A stretch of 64,000 nucleotides of DNA, taken from assembly GCF_002234675.1 (NCBI RefSeq), contig NC_019868.2, positions 3,140,909-3,204,908 of the forward strand, in the 5' to 3' direction. A program made the position numbers and the translations under genes. Below the pieces are notes generated by a model that saw nothing but the letters and a program-made list of their open reading frames with translations, was not told the origin of the DNA and searched no databases. This stretch comes from Oryzias latipes (taxonomy: Eukaryota > Chordata > Actinopteri > Beloniformes > Adrianichthyidae). Below, piece by piece: positions 45,601 through 55,963 of this stretch. Within the stretch, counting starts at the first letter, position 1; every line of letters begins with the position of its first letter.

Positions 45601-47293
45601 TTTGTAAATACTAAGATGCTGGTCTCCTAATCTTTCCAGACCTCATCTGCTGGAAGAATTCCAAAGAACCTGCTAGACTGCAGCACACAAAGCAACCCCT
45701 GGAGGGGCCAGGTAACTATTGTCCTGCATGAGGGACATTCAAAACAGGGCAGACACGTCTGAAAAGAGGGCATGGCGCTCGACTGGCTCAACCAGCCTGA
45801 ACCTTTCGCAGAATTCAAGTCACGGTTCAGAACGTTTCTGTGGTACCAAGAGAGTTCTGCTTGATGGCTCAAAAACGTGCCAGATGGTCTGCGTATTCGT
45901 TTTCAGCGACCGCAGATGTTTTCTAGTCTTTGGAGGGTTTAAAGACCCACACTGATGAAATTCCTGTTTTTAACATGTTCTTGTGGCATTTTCCTCACGA
46001 CAGACGACATGAATGTACAAAATAAGTTTCAAATTGCATTAGTAAGCAGCTATTGATCCAAACTGTTGTGAATTTGGAGCAGACGAAAAATGCCGCCTGA
46101 AAAACCTTGTAGGTGTGAAGTAGAAGTTACTTTGGTAACCCACAGTCTCCCTGCTCTGCTCCATTCTGATGCAGACAAATGGATCCATGAACGTCTTTGT
46201 TTTCCTGGTCTGAGCTGGAATCTGGATCAGAACTGGACGGCTGGAAGCTCTGATACAGCTTAACATTTTTATTGAACTGCTAATATTAGGCTGGGAAGAT
46301 GATGGGAAGTGTGGGTAGGCTTAGACAGTGCCAACCATCCCGCCCACAACTCTGAGGTTTCTAATGAACTCCTGCCGCTCTGTAGAAACTATGTCCTAGA
46401 AAACAACACAATGTTTTTGTTTTTGTTTTATTTGGACTTAAACTGACAATCATAATAAAAAAAAAAGACCACTAGGGACACTTTTGCAATATTAACGGAA
46501 AATTGTAGTGGGAGTTTAAATCAAACTCCACATCTAGGTCGGTGAAGTCGGTGAAGGTTCTGATTCATCAGGTGACGTTTGCCGCTGGCAAAATGTTACA
46601 AAGAAAAAGATTTTACGTCTGTTTGCTAGGACTCAACTTCAAGTCCACATAGGTGCTGGCAGGTCAGTGGGATTTGTTCTGATGGACCTGCAGCAGACAC
46701 CAGGGCATCGTTTCTCCCTCTAGCTGACAGCCTGAGGTCCTTTTCTGAGCCTCTTCTGGTCTGGTGGGGGTTCAGCCTCACATGCCCCCCACTCGGGCTG
46801 GATCGTCTCTCCTCTGTGTGTTTCTAATGATAGCCACAGTGACGTGTCCACCATGGTGATACTTCGCCATGTTCAGCAGCTTCAACGTGAACTTAAGCAG
46901 AGAAGAACGGCCTGCTGCTGCTGCTGTCACTTTAATAAAGTTGGGGTTAAACGTCAGCAGGAGCCCCACGTCCACGCAAGGACAACCGCGGAGTGTCTTA
47001 CCGAGAAGGGGGGACGTCTCCGGGCATTTCTCCAGGCTCTTCACCGGCGTCTCCGCGTTCTGCCCTCCCGGAACAACCACGGCTTTGCCGGTTCTGTTAA
47101 TGACCGGCGCCTGGACGCTGTTGGTTCGCGGGGCGGTCTTGTGCATCTGCTGGTTCTGGACGAAGGCGAACCGGACGTCCATGGAGCGGACGTAGAAGAA
47201 GACGGTGACGGAGATGTGGAGGAAACAGAGCAGCACCACCAGCTTACAGGTCCGGTGGAGGAGGCTGAAGTTGACAGAGCTGTCTGCGGGCAT
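33489..47293 (-). CDS. b4galt1: Beta-1,4-galactosyltransferase 1
   Basis: Golgi type II membrane enzyme that transfers galactose from UDP-Gal to terminal GlcNAc (and to glucose with alpha-lactalbumin in mammals). Six exons give 357 residues; human has 398, mostly a longer stem. Order: cytosolic tail; signal anchor at about 16-36; short stem with an NRT glycosylation site; catalytic domain from about 90. With a constant offset of 44 from bovine numbering, key residues fall in place: disulfide cysteines C90, C132, C203 and C222; DVD at 208-210 with Mn ligands D210, M300 and H303; W270; and the acid block E273-D274. Phe245 replaces Tyr289. B4GALT2 is less likely because CFSQPRH, KCRMIRHNRD and the tail QVVKVEKFDLYTKITVDVGK follow B4GALT1. 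The start ATG opens the expected cytosolic tail and anchor. Confidence 0.95.
33737..33841 (-). CDS. b4galt1: B4GALT1 exon 5: Mn ligands M300 and H303
   Basis: Encodes VVSRGMSVSRPSGEVGKCRM, then IRHNRDKKNEPNPQ. The donor is AAAG|GTATCC. Confidence 0.95.
34686..34808 (-). CDS. b4galt1: B4GALT1 exon 4: gatekeeper and WGWGGEDDD
   Basis: Encodes LPYNQFFGGVSSLSKEQFLK then NGFPNNYWGWGGEDDDIYN. The second residue after N is Phe245, where mammals have Tyr. Confidence 0.95.
34809..36220. other. B4GALT1 intron 3
   Basis: Contains a degenerate (GT)n tract at about 35025-35100. From about 35700 to 36150 there is AT-rich sequence that may be an old transposon, without recognisable ends. No coding potential supported. 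Confidence 0.5.
36221..36408 (-). CDS. b4galt1: B4GALT1 exon 3: DVD metal site
   Basis: Encodes DGDVTFNRAKLLNVGYTEAL, FVFSDVDLIPMDD and CFSQPRHLSVSMDKFGF. It contains R184 and the DVD motif. Confidence 0.95.
36409..38608. other. B4GALT1 intron 2
   Basis: Short purine-rich tracts near 37190-37430. No gene or clear mobile element is seen. Confidence 0.5.
38609..38844 (-). CDS. b4galt1: B4GALT1 exon 2: start of catalytic domain
   Basis: Encodes GPLRIEFQDPVSLEQIKSEN to QQLDYGVYVINQ, including VAIIIPFRNRDEHLKYWLYY. The acceptor is CCTCAG and the donor CAG|GTACGC. Confidence 0.95.
39811..39990. repeat. Fish LINE-type 3' end fragment
   Basis: Has 'gtgggaggaagccggagttct', 'acccacgcatgcacagg', 'cagactccacacagaaag', 'gggacttgaaccagg' and 'gcactaaccactgcaccacc'. 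Same family as 1-330. Confidence 0.6.
40063..41573 (+). mobile_element. PIF/Harbinger-type element
   Basis: A 1511-base element with ends GGGCCTCATTTATAAA and TTTATAAATGAGGCCC as inverted repeats, and a 3-base target duplication CTG (40060-40062, 41574-41576). Further GTGCGTACGC-type subterminal repeats lie inside both ends. It carries a broken Myb/SANT-like protein frame starting at 40316. No intact transposase is visible. The local duplicate at 43588-43797 lacks the insertion. Confidence 0.88.
40316..40490 (+). pseudogene. Myb/SANT-like protein remnant of Harbinger
   Basis: MANTERKSKKRNFTQCEVKV followed by IVGEVEKRRKVLFGGHS, ITNAKKARERQ and VADAVNAVAS resembles the Myb-like DNA-binding protein that Harbinger elements encode next to their transposase. 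The match ends at about 40490, where an inverted duplication (arms 40487-40503 and 40510-40526) and a GC-rich tandem repeat break the frame. Confidence 0.7.
43588..43797. repeat. Local duplicate of 40023-40062 + 41574-41753
   Basis: Shares 'ggtgaatcgaat', 'ggaggcctggtcaccagaag', 'aaagtcaagatgtttgaagtc' and 'cactggaggcggagtcaca' with the region flanking the Harbinger element, with a few substitutions and small deletions. It keeps the uninterrupted target CCTGGTCACC. The duplicated sequence itself is not recognised. Confidence 0.85.
44175..45104 (-). repeat. Repeat family A, minus copy, interrupted by hAT
   Basis: Reads in reverse as the family: 'tttctgcagagcagcagaa' and 'ctctgagttgtgggcgg' on the left, 'tccatttgtctgctg' and 'ccattttcattgg'-like end 'tggggtgggtcttt' on the right. 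The hAT at 44317-44725 sits inside it. Confidence 0.7.
44317..44725. mobile_element. hAT non-autonomous element
   Basis: Ends TAGGCCAGCAC and, reversed, TAGGGCTGCACGATA. The 8-base target duplication ACCCCAAC is exact (44309-44316 and 44726-44733). It is 409 bases, AT-rich, with ATCGC/ATATCG blocks typical of TAGGGCTGCACGAT-type fish hATs. It is nested in family A. Confidence 0.88.
45941..46518 (+). repeat. Repeat family A, plus copy
   Basis: Starts AAAGACCCACACTGATG, continues with 'tttttaacatgttcttgtggc' and 'tccatgaacgtctttg', and ends 'gtagtgggagttt'. It faces the minus copy across about 840 bases, forming a large inverted pair. Confidence 0.7.
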
Positions 47294-47600
47294 CCTGGAG
47301 CAGCGAATCCGGAAGAGGAGCCTTCAGTTAGACGGTGACAGCAAGCTGGCAAAGTTCGACAGAGTCCTCCGGAGCCCCGCCGAACATCCGTTATTTGCTT
47401 CCAGACTCCATTCCCGCGGAGGTTCGGAAGCTTTGTGGACAGAGTTGAGAGAAAATACCCGAGAGTGTCCCGGAAAAAAGGCTGAACAAGTGGGCAAAAA
47501 GTGGGACGAAAGTTTAGCCAGATAAGAACTAGCGCCGTTAGCTTCACCTCCGTCCGACTTCAGCAGAGTTTGACATGAGCGGGGTCCAAACCCGGAACGG
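46900..47600 (-). promoter_or_regulatory. CpG-rich 5' region of B4GALT1
   Basis: CG dinucleotides are clearly more frequent around exon 1 and its upstream flank than in surrounding sequence. No TATA box is evident at the expected place. A CpG-type promoter is inferred. Confidence 0.45.
47002..47293 (-). CDS. b4galt1: B4GALT1 exon 1: tail, anchor and stem
   Basis: MPADSSVNFSLLHRTCKLVV opens it, then LLCFLHISVTVFFYV as the signal anchor and VINRTGK with a glycosylation site. It ends CPETSPLL plus one base before GTAAGA. Confidence 0.93.
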
Positions 47601-47964
47601 TTCGTGTCCCACACTCGTGTACCGAGAAGTCCAAGGACGGTTCACGAAGCTCGGAACAGTGGACACAAAATGACGGTGGGTTCGTCAGAAGAACAGCTTT
47701 GGCTAAAGGCGAGCCGCCGAAAGTCGCCGAGAGTCAATAAAAGTTTACGGTCTGATGAGGCAGCAGATGTCAAGTTGACGAAATCAGCCATCACACTTCC
47801 GCTGCTCGGCTTTTCAAAATAAATGTATCCTCTCCCAAAAACGGAGGAATAAAAAACAGGAAACATGTTTGTATTATTTTCTGCGGTCAGTTTATATGCA
47901 TTTATATGGATGCTAAATATAAACACACATCACTTTTAAGAAAACACCAAGAATCCGTTTTTTT

Positions 47965-48180
47965 AGGAGTTTTTCCTTACCGCGAATGGGGGTCTAAGGG
48001 CAGAGATGCCAGTATAGCTTAGTCAGTTTGTTAGTTCATTTTAGTATTTTCCTATTGAACACTTTGTATTCATGATCCTTTTGAGTTCATTTTTTACTTC
48101 GAAGCCCATTGAGACGACTGTTGTTGTGATTTTGGGCTATACAAATAAAATTGAATTGAAAATTGAATTGATTCTTGTTG
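47965..48180 (+). repeat. LINE-type 3' tail fragment
   Basis: Has 'ggagtttttccttaccg', 'cattgagacgactgttgttgtg' and 'gggctatacaaataaaattgaattg', a very common fish retrotransposon tail. Confidence 0.6.
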
Positions 48181-49541
48181 GTTTGTTTTTAATGGTGAGG
48201 ACATTGTGTATATAAGTTTTTATTATCAGTCCCATTAATTAAATGTGATTCTAAATAAGTAAATGCTTTTTATATAAGCCTCATTGTTGCTTTGCTCATC
48301 TGACAACCAAGCTTGACTCCAATTGGTTTTAAAAGGTTTGCTCTAAAGTTAACTTGTGTGTTTTGAAAAATTGTTTTTTGGCCTGAACAAATCATTTTTC
48401 TATTTCAGTCATTGTCACCATGTTAGAAATAAAAATTTTGAAACAAATCTTTTCCTTACGAGCTAAAACATACTTAACATGAAATTAAAAAAAAAAGTTA
48501 TTTATTTTTTACTTTATCTTTGATAATCAAATAAAATGTAAATGTTTTACTGTAGAAATTCAAGAATAGAAATCTGTTTAAACAACATGAGGCATTGGAA
48601 AGTGAAAAAGCACACATTGAGTTATTATTGAACTAAGAAAATTAAACCTGCAAAAAAAAAAAAAAAACATTTTGCTCCGATTCTGACTTTCATTTATCAA
48701 TTTTATCAATCTAAACAATTTCATATTTATGAATATCCCTGTTGTGTTGTGGCTACTGTGTATGTACAATGTAAAAAGCATTTAGCATCACATTTTTAAC
48801 CTTATTGCCTTTTCTCTTATATTGATGTTTCACTATTTAATTTTTTTTTTACATCACCTTAATTATGTAGCAATTAAAAATTTTAGTGCAGAAGTTCTTA
48901 ATCCAGAAGAACCCCTGGTGACATCAGTGTAGCAGAAAAATAGCAGAAATGTGGTCTATTCCACACCACTTTTTTAAGGGGGGGGGGGGGGGATTTGGAT
49001 TTTTATGGGTTAAGTTTGTATTTGTGGTTATCCCGATGAACCAGGTAAAAAAAAAAAAAAGCAATTGAAAACTTCATTTTAGTCTTAAATTTCACTAAAT
49101 CATTCTTTATTTTGGAAGGGGTTCAGCTCACTTCCGGTATCCTCAGGTGAAGACAACTCAAGGAGGGGGCGTGGCAATTGGTGCTGTGACGTGTGGGTTC
49201 AGCGCTATGACCAACACGTTGCTTTTTGAGTAAAAATAAATAAAGAAATAAAAAAGAGTTGCTTTTTGAGTTCTCCTTAAACAAAAAAAGTTATCTCATT
49301 TCGAATCAAACATAGAGAAAAATAAAAAAAGCAAATCAAATTAAAAAAAATCAAAATAAAACTTTCTTTGTTTAAAAAGTAGCACGAAAACGAAAACCTT
49401 CCTCTTTTTTCCAATTCTACCCCTGACCCTTAAAAGTGCATATTTTTATACCAAATACATGCTTTATATACATTGACATATAAAGTATATGTGAATAGTT
49501 AACATTTTATTATTTCAATCATCACAGATATCACCTGTGCT

Positions 49542-49544
<3 letters not shown>

Positions 49545-49625
<81 letters not shown>
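49545..49625. repeat. (TA)n microsatellite
   Basis: About 40 uninterrupted TA units. Confidence 0.97.
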
Positions 49626-49628
<3 letters not shown>

Positions 49629-50359
49629 AACATACAAATAATAGAAACAAGGCATGCAATGCATATGTTAATGTTTGATTGACTCATAAACGTTTCACAA
49701 CCTCCAACGTTACAATATTTGCTTTGCAAATTCCAGTATCTTTGGTGGCTGATCCACTTCCTGAACCTGGGCTATCTGGGAGAACCCTTCCTGCTCTGGA
49801 AAACTTAATCAGTAGGAGAGCTGAACCAGACGGATGTCGCTCTGAACCTCAGATACTGGCCTGGTTCTGAGGTGACATCTGCCTGGATAACATGAAAGGA
49901 CCCGGACATGTTCAGTTCTGCTATAAAACCCACAAGGCCCTTTGGAAAACAGGAATCAGACATTTATGAAGATTTCCTGCAGGACAAAGTTCATCTGCAG
50001 TTTCTGGTCAAACGGCATGTTTGCAGAGAATGCACATGCACAAAAGAGTTTCTCTCACATAAGAACGGAAAGATTGAAACATCTCAATGTGACTTGGAAG
50101 AAATCCTACTCCAGCATCTTTCTCAAACAAAAAATTAATACAAATGAAGTTAATCTTTCTAAACAAGCAAAAATGGCTAACTGTTATTACTTTTGTTTTC
50201 ACTGGCACATTAAGAATGTTTGCTTCAGTGAACAGATACATTTCTGCAAACAAAAACAGGTTTTAGACCTAAATCCACCTGTAGATCTGGTTCTTGGTCA
50301 ACTCGAACTTCTCCTTTATTTCTCTTCTCCAGTTCCAGCTCTATTTCCAGTTTTTGTCA

Positions 50360-51150
50360 AATATCCAGAGAGTTGCCTCCTCCAGATAGTCCAGTGGCTC
50401 GGTCCACTTGCGTCTTCTATCAAGCCCTCCGTCAGGAACCACAGGTGACTCTAGACTCGGTTTTATCCCTCGACTCTAATGTCGGGTCACTTGTTCATTT
50501 TTGTTTTTATCAACTTAAAAAGATTGCAAAACTGAGTGTAATTGTGTCTTATTCTGAGATGGGGATGCTCATCCACGCTTTTATATCTTCTCGTCTCGAA
50601 TACAGCACCTCCATCTTCACATGTTTAAGGAAAAAATCTTTAGAACGGCTCCAGGTTGTTCAGAACGCTGCTGCGAGGCTTTTAACTAAATCATCTAAAT
50701 TTTCACACGTCATCCCGTTATTAATCCAGCTGCACTGGCTCCACATCTGTTTCCAAGTGCATTTTAAAATCCTGGTTTTAACATACAAGGCTCTTAATAG
50801 CCAAGCACTGGTCTATATAAAAGACCTTTTGCAGCCGTACACTCCCAGCAGCTCCCTGAGGTCATGTGACCAGGGTCTGCTGGTTGTTAAGAGAACTCTG
50901 TTAAAATCTAAAGGTGACAGAGCCTTTGCAGCAGTGACTCCATCCCTCTGGAACTCCCTTCCTCTCAGCCTCAGATCTGAAGACTCAGTGTTTTCTAACA
51001 ATCAGCTATAAATCTATCTTTTTAAAATTGCGTTTTCATTATTCTTTTTATATTCTGTGTTTCATTGTGTTTTACTGTGAAGCACTTTGTGATTTTTATC
51101 TTGAAAGATGCTATACAAATGAACTTTATTATTGTTGTTTCTGTTCGTTG
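50360..51150 (+). mobile_element. 5'-truncated L2-like LINE
   Basis: An open frame to 51011 shows the C-terminal LINE block: LIHAFISSRLEYSTSIF, SLERLQVVQNAAARLLTKSS, IQLHWLHICFQVHFKILVLT, YKALNSQA and FAAVTPSLWNSLPLSLRSED. The 3' end reads 'gatgctatacaaatgaactttattattgttgtt', a typical L2/CR1-group tail. The upstream RT core is missing. Confidence 0.85.
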
Positions 51151-52207
51151 CTAAGTTCATGGGCAGTTCTTGTTGCAGCTCCTGACTCACTTCCAGATCT
51201 TGCTTCAGTTCCAGAAACCTTTCAAACATATCTTCCTGTTCAAGTTCCCTTTTCTGCTACATTTTCATTTTGGAGCTGTAGTCCTGTTTCTACTTCCTGT
51301 TGCAACAAGAGGATGCAGAAATTCACATACAAGTATGCTGTCAGACTCTCTAGAATGTTGTTTAAACGGCTTGTTTCCAATGAGACAGGTTGCGTGTCGT
51401 TGTGAAGACCCGACTGGCAACAACCTACAGGAGAAAAAACATTTTCCTGAAGAATTCCCGAAAATTCTGTGATCTGACCTCTGTGTGCAGCTGTGGGTCT
51501 GCTGGTTTGGAACTAAAAAGCTGTGCAAGCACAGCCTGGTGCAGAGAGAAACTAAGAAGCAGTGAGTGTGTCCAGATCACAAAAGGAAGCATGAAGTTGA
51601 TTACCACGAGGAAACTGTATCTGAACGTAGTAAACCAGTTTCTCACACTGATACAAATCACATTCTACAGCAGGATTTTTATGATTTGAGACCATTGACT
51701 GTATATGAAAACTGGACTGAGGACATGAGGGGGTCATGTCCCAAACAGGAAGTACCTGCTGGTTCCAAGAGGCCAACATCCTACAGTCTTTTATAGAGAA
51801 ATAATCAGCCATAATTCAGTCATTCTATTGGTCAGAAGGACCATTCTTGCTCTGTTACCGTTTTTTTAATAAATGTTCTTGATAATCTTATTTTTTCATT
51901 ATAGTTTTTCTTTATTGCAAGTTATTTAAATTAAAAAGTGGCCAATCAGATTTCTCAATATAAGTAGGTTGTTTCTGCTGGCCCCCATGTCCAACATTTA
52001 AAGAACAGAGTGTGACTTGATTTGATTGGGTGGAACTGGAAGTGAGTCATTTTCTATGGGTGACGTCACACTGACTCAATCCAGTTCTCATATACAGTCA
52101 ATGTTTGAGAACGTGTTTGTCATAAATGTCATGTTGGGCAGTGGTCCAGAGACTGGGAATGTGGAACCTGGGTGGTTCAGATGCCCAGCAGCGGTTGCCT
52201 TCTCTAG

Positions 52208-52410
52208 CCCTTGTGCTATCCTATGGGGTCAAGATGACCATTGACGTGTTCTCCCTACCATGACAAAGGTGGATAAAGGTGGAAAGATTTCATGTAATCC
52301 ATGGACACCAGTGAAGATCACAAATCATTGAAGAATAAAGTTCAGCGCACTGTCTAGTGGGTCTAGAAGACCTTACTCCCAATGGCAAAGTGCCTAGGAT
52401 AGCACAAGGG
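52208..52410. mobile_element. piggyBac-type MITE, copy 4, flanked by CTAG
   Basis: About 203 bases with the same ends as copy 1 (CCCTTGTGCTATCC and GGATAGCACAAGGG). The flanks are CTAG at both sides (52204-52207, 52411-52414), not TTAA. Confidence 0.8.
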
Positions 52411-53116
52411 CTAGTGGTGTTCTCTGTAGTGCTGAGAAGGGGGCTCTTTACCCGATTTGATCCAGTGGGGTACCAGGGATCTGTGTGGGTGTGAAGGTTT
52501 GTCTTTGGAAAACAAAAGAACAACACAACACAACAACTCCATAACTTTTTTCCTGAGAATTTTGTCGTGGACAAATAAAGTGTTTTTTAAATTTGACTTG
52601 GTGATTTGAAAAAAGGTTATATGAAGGATGTTTTTGTTTCAAGTTTCCAGTGCATCCCTTGAATCCAGCTGATGTCGCCCCCTGGTGGCCTTTGAAAACA
52701 CCTACATGTCTCAGTAGAAATCACCTCACTCCAAGAAAGTGTAATTGTTTCTTTAAATATCAATAATGCAAAGGTTCACTTGGGTGAAAAACATCTAATT
52801 ATTCAATGTTATACAGTTCGTAAAGGCATTTTGTAAGCATGCTTTTCATCATCAATTTCAGGGTTTATTTTTGCACTGACATCAACGTCTGACTTCATTT
52901 GTGTTCCTCCTGAGGAGTGAACACAATCTCCTCTCAAAGTTTCTTCTTTCTTTCATATCCAACTTCACAAAACCAATCAATCTTAGCTGTGCACTCCAGG
53001 TAAAGGATCTGGATCAGGATCTGGATCTGCTGTACTCAAACAGTAGACCCAATGGGAACTCTCACGCACACCAATCCCTTAGCAAAAAGTAGTCTTTTTA
53101 AATGTACGAAAAGAAG

Positions 53117-53720
53117 AGGTGTAAAGATTAATCAACTAAAACAATGAATCAATCTATATTCCTACAATACAATCAGATCCATCAGTCTGAGGCAAGCTGT
53201 TAATCAAAATGACCTATTTCATTAAAAATCGTCTTAAAATGAAATAATAATATCAATTTTGGAAAATACCATTTAGATTGAGACACGGTAGGTTTATTTT
53301 ACCATAACGTAAAAACAACCAAGTGCATCACAGCAAAAAACTGATCAGTCCATCATTCCAGTCCAATGTGTGGACAGACTTTGAATAAAGTCATGTGACC
53401 ATCCAGTGTCTAGAATGTTCTAAGAATGTTCTCTTTGGATTCTTTGGATGTGGAAAAACATCAGTGGTGAACTTTAGGAAACTAACGTGAATGGATTTGA
53501 CATTCATTCTAGTTTACTTGTTTGTTTGGACACATATTTCATTTCCACTTGATGATCTGGAAGAAATCCAAGAATCTGGAAAACTTCACTGTTCAGTGGC
53601 AGGAATTTCTGTCTGAGTCTCACTGCTGGAAGTTCTGGCTGGTTTTAAGTCAGAGACTAAAACCAAATCGAATCATTCAATGTGAACCAATATTACTTTT
53701 AAGTTTGCTTTTTATATTGT
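53117..53720 (+). repeat. Repeat family B, copy 3
   Basis: Longest uninterrupted copy, beginning GTGTAAAGATTAATCAAC. It serves as the uninterrupted reference for the MITE-split copy at 13955-14890. Confidence 0.65.
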
Positions 53721-54049
53721 AAATCTAAAATGTTCTAATTTAGTCTGAAGAAGTATTCAGTTAGTAGGCTACACTTCCTACACTACACGTACTGAAGTAT
53801 AGGTTACTTAATAAAATAAAATGTAAGTGTACTACTTTTTGCTAAGGGATCACAGAGCTCCATAAGATGCATTTTAGAAAAAGATACAGGTCAAATTCCC
53901 AAAATGCCATTATTTAGTGATTGCGCAATCATAGTGGTCAAATTGAAACAGGGATGTCATAACTGAGGACCGGAAGTTTGGTCCAGTTTTAGTTTAGACC
54001 AGCAGAACCTTTTCAGGAGATATCCGAGCTAGAGTGGGCCAAACGAGTC

Positions 54050-54650
54050 ACCCACTCTAAAAAAGTCCTGCCAGGAAAGATGGATCACAACACAAGAACT
54101 GTGTGAGGCGCGTGGTCGCCATAATGCTCGCGATTGCGGGGTTTCTGCGTGATTTCGCAGTTCAACACAAGAAATAGCTGGGGAGAGAAAACACATCCTC
54201 GCGGGTCGACGCGCTGACGTCACTGTCGTGCGTGACTGTGTAGGAATGTGCGGAAACTTCTGAACACTTTTATCGTTCAGCACTTCGTCGAAGAGAAAAA
54301 GGACTTCGGAGCCTGGATAAAGTTCGGGACAGGTTCGAAAGTGAGCCCTTGGTGAGTTTGTGGGTCTGTTCGGGTCGGGGAGCGCGCGCCAGCAGGACTT
54401 TTTACGGCGCGAGGGGAGCTGCAAAGTTGCTGGCAGTTGGGAAAATGGAGGCGACGAGGCGGATTGGGAGGAGGCGCTGTCCGGGGTTAGCCGTGGTCCT
54501 GATCAGCACCATGGCTAACACTTCGTAGCCCCCAGCCGCGCCGCACCCACGAAAACACTTAAAACTTTCCGTACTCAAGTCTCAACGGTCCAAAACCGCC
54601 CCCCCCCCTACGAGGTCACATTCTGGTGTTTGATCCGAGTTGTACTCCTC
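54050..54650 (+). promoter_or_regulatory. CpG-rich probable REST promoter and noncoding exon 1
   Basis: Dense CG (for example GGAGCGCGCGCC and 'gccgcgccgcaccc') against an otherwise CG-poor background, 4 kb upstream of the first REST coding exon. A strong donor-like site, CTTG|GTGAGT, lies at about 54351. Mammalian REST also has noncoding first exons, so this is a likely transcription start region. No transcript evidence is available here. Confidence 0.5.
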
Positions 54651-55559
54651 CGCGGACTAAGTTGTGAAACCAGTGAAAGTGTGGGCAGCGTGATGTGCTC
54701 GCTGGGATCTGCGCTCGGCTGCGTCCTTTTTTTCCTCCGATGCCTTAACCAGAACATCTGGATCACTTTTAGTCGGGTCTTAGCCGATCCGTCGGGCGTA
54801 GTCTGTCTCTCAGCAAAGTTTTTGGGAAAAGTAGTTCCTGCTCCGCGGCAGCCTCAACTCTCTTTTCAATCCCCCTCACACACACTCGAGCAGACAAACT
54901 CCTCCACTTTCAGAACCAAGATAAAATGGACCACGATATGCATAGAACAGAACCTCCCAGAAAAACGGGCTGTTGTTTTTTTTAACTTGTTAGTCACTTT
55001 GTTGTCTTCTGTTCGCTGCTGCTGTGACGTCACATCAAGTGTGTGTGCGCATTTCCTCCTATATTCGTACGGACCATAGTCGTAAGATCATTTGGATGTT
55101 TGTGTTCGTCAAATCCACCTGTCAGAACTTTAAAGTGACTGAGTGTTATATTCGGTCTGCTGTGGATGTGAGGCGGCGAGTTTGAGGCCAAGAACCGAGT
55201 CATATGCGGCGGAATGTGGCAAGGGCCCGCTGAGATAGAAAGCCACGCATGTGTGTTTCCACTCTGAGGCGCTGTCGACCGAGCAGTGGTGCTGCTTCAA
55301 AATGGCCGCCGTCACATGGAAACGCTCCCCAACTGCTTATATTTTCAGTCAAACTGAAAAGTTTCTTTACTTTTTACCTTCTCAATATAAAGGGACAACG
55401 ATGGACAGAAATGCCCTGCCCTTTTGTAAGGGAAAATAAAACAAACACACTCACTACTAAGCTGTAAATGGAGGCCATGTTTCTGTTTGAAAGAGTTTCA
55501 AAGACATTTCTGCCTCTTTGAGACTCCAGAGAACCACGGTGTGAGCCGTTTGCCCCGCT
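54651..55559. other. Start of the inferred REST 5' UTR intron
   Basis: Unique-looking sequence without a recognised gene or transposon. The frames present are short and not family-like. Confidence 0.5.
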
Positions 55560-55740
55560 TCCCACCCAAAAAACAAAAACCCTGTGATGTTTTTTAGGAA
55601 ATGGTTTCTGCAGAGCAGCAGGCTGTGGATGGACTGTTGGCACGGAGAAAGCCTGCCCCCACTTCCCATGATCCCTTTGTGTACTTTCTTCTGCTAGCTT
55701 TCAGTGCCTCACAACACCAACTTAAATTTAGCAGTGACTT
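55560..55740 (-). repeat. Repeat family A, minus fragment
   Basis: Has 'tttctgcagagcagcagg' and 'ggactgttggcacgg', matching the reverse of 2440-2550. It abuts a plus copy starting at about 55741, head to head. Confidence 0.6.
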
Positions 55741-55963
55741 AAGGAGCAGGAAAAAAATGCTGATTGACAAACTTGTAGTTGTGACATAGATGCCACTACA
55801 GCGGGCCACGCGCTCCCTGCTCCGCTCCATTCTGATCATCCACTGTCAGACAAATACATCCATGAACGTCTTTGTTTCCCTGGTCTGAGCTGACATCTGG
55901 ATCTAAAGAGGATAGCTCCAACTAATTCTTTTGCGCCATTAATGTTAGCTTGAGGGTGTGAGG

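Larger units (their letters stand above)
38845..47001. other. B4GALT1 intron 1 (8.2 kb)
   Basis: Holds a LINE-type fragment (39811-39990), a Harbinger element (40063-41573), a local duplication (40023-41753 against 43588-43797), a hAT (44317-44725) and two family A copies. A 219-codon frame at 42915-43574 has no recognisable family features. Confidence 0.75.
47620..50359. other. Intergenic, upstream of B4GALT1
   Basis: AT-rich sequence with the LINE tail at 47965-48180, a G run at about 48978-48992 and the (TA)n tract. No gene is recognised. Some frames here only reflect simple repeats. Confidence 0.6.
51151..54049. other. Intergenic between LINE fragment and REST promoter
   Basis: Besides the MITE at 52208 and family B at 53117, I see no gene or clear element. 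Confidence 0.55.

Noticed and set aside
46844-47338. 164-codon plus-strand frame
   Set aside because: It is the antisense of B4GALT1 exon 1 and its GC-rich surroundings.
49544-49729. Open frame with repeated Ile-Tyr
   Set aside because: Simply translates the (TA)n microsatellite.
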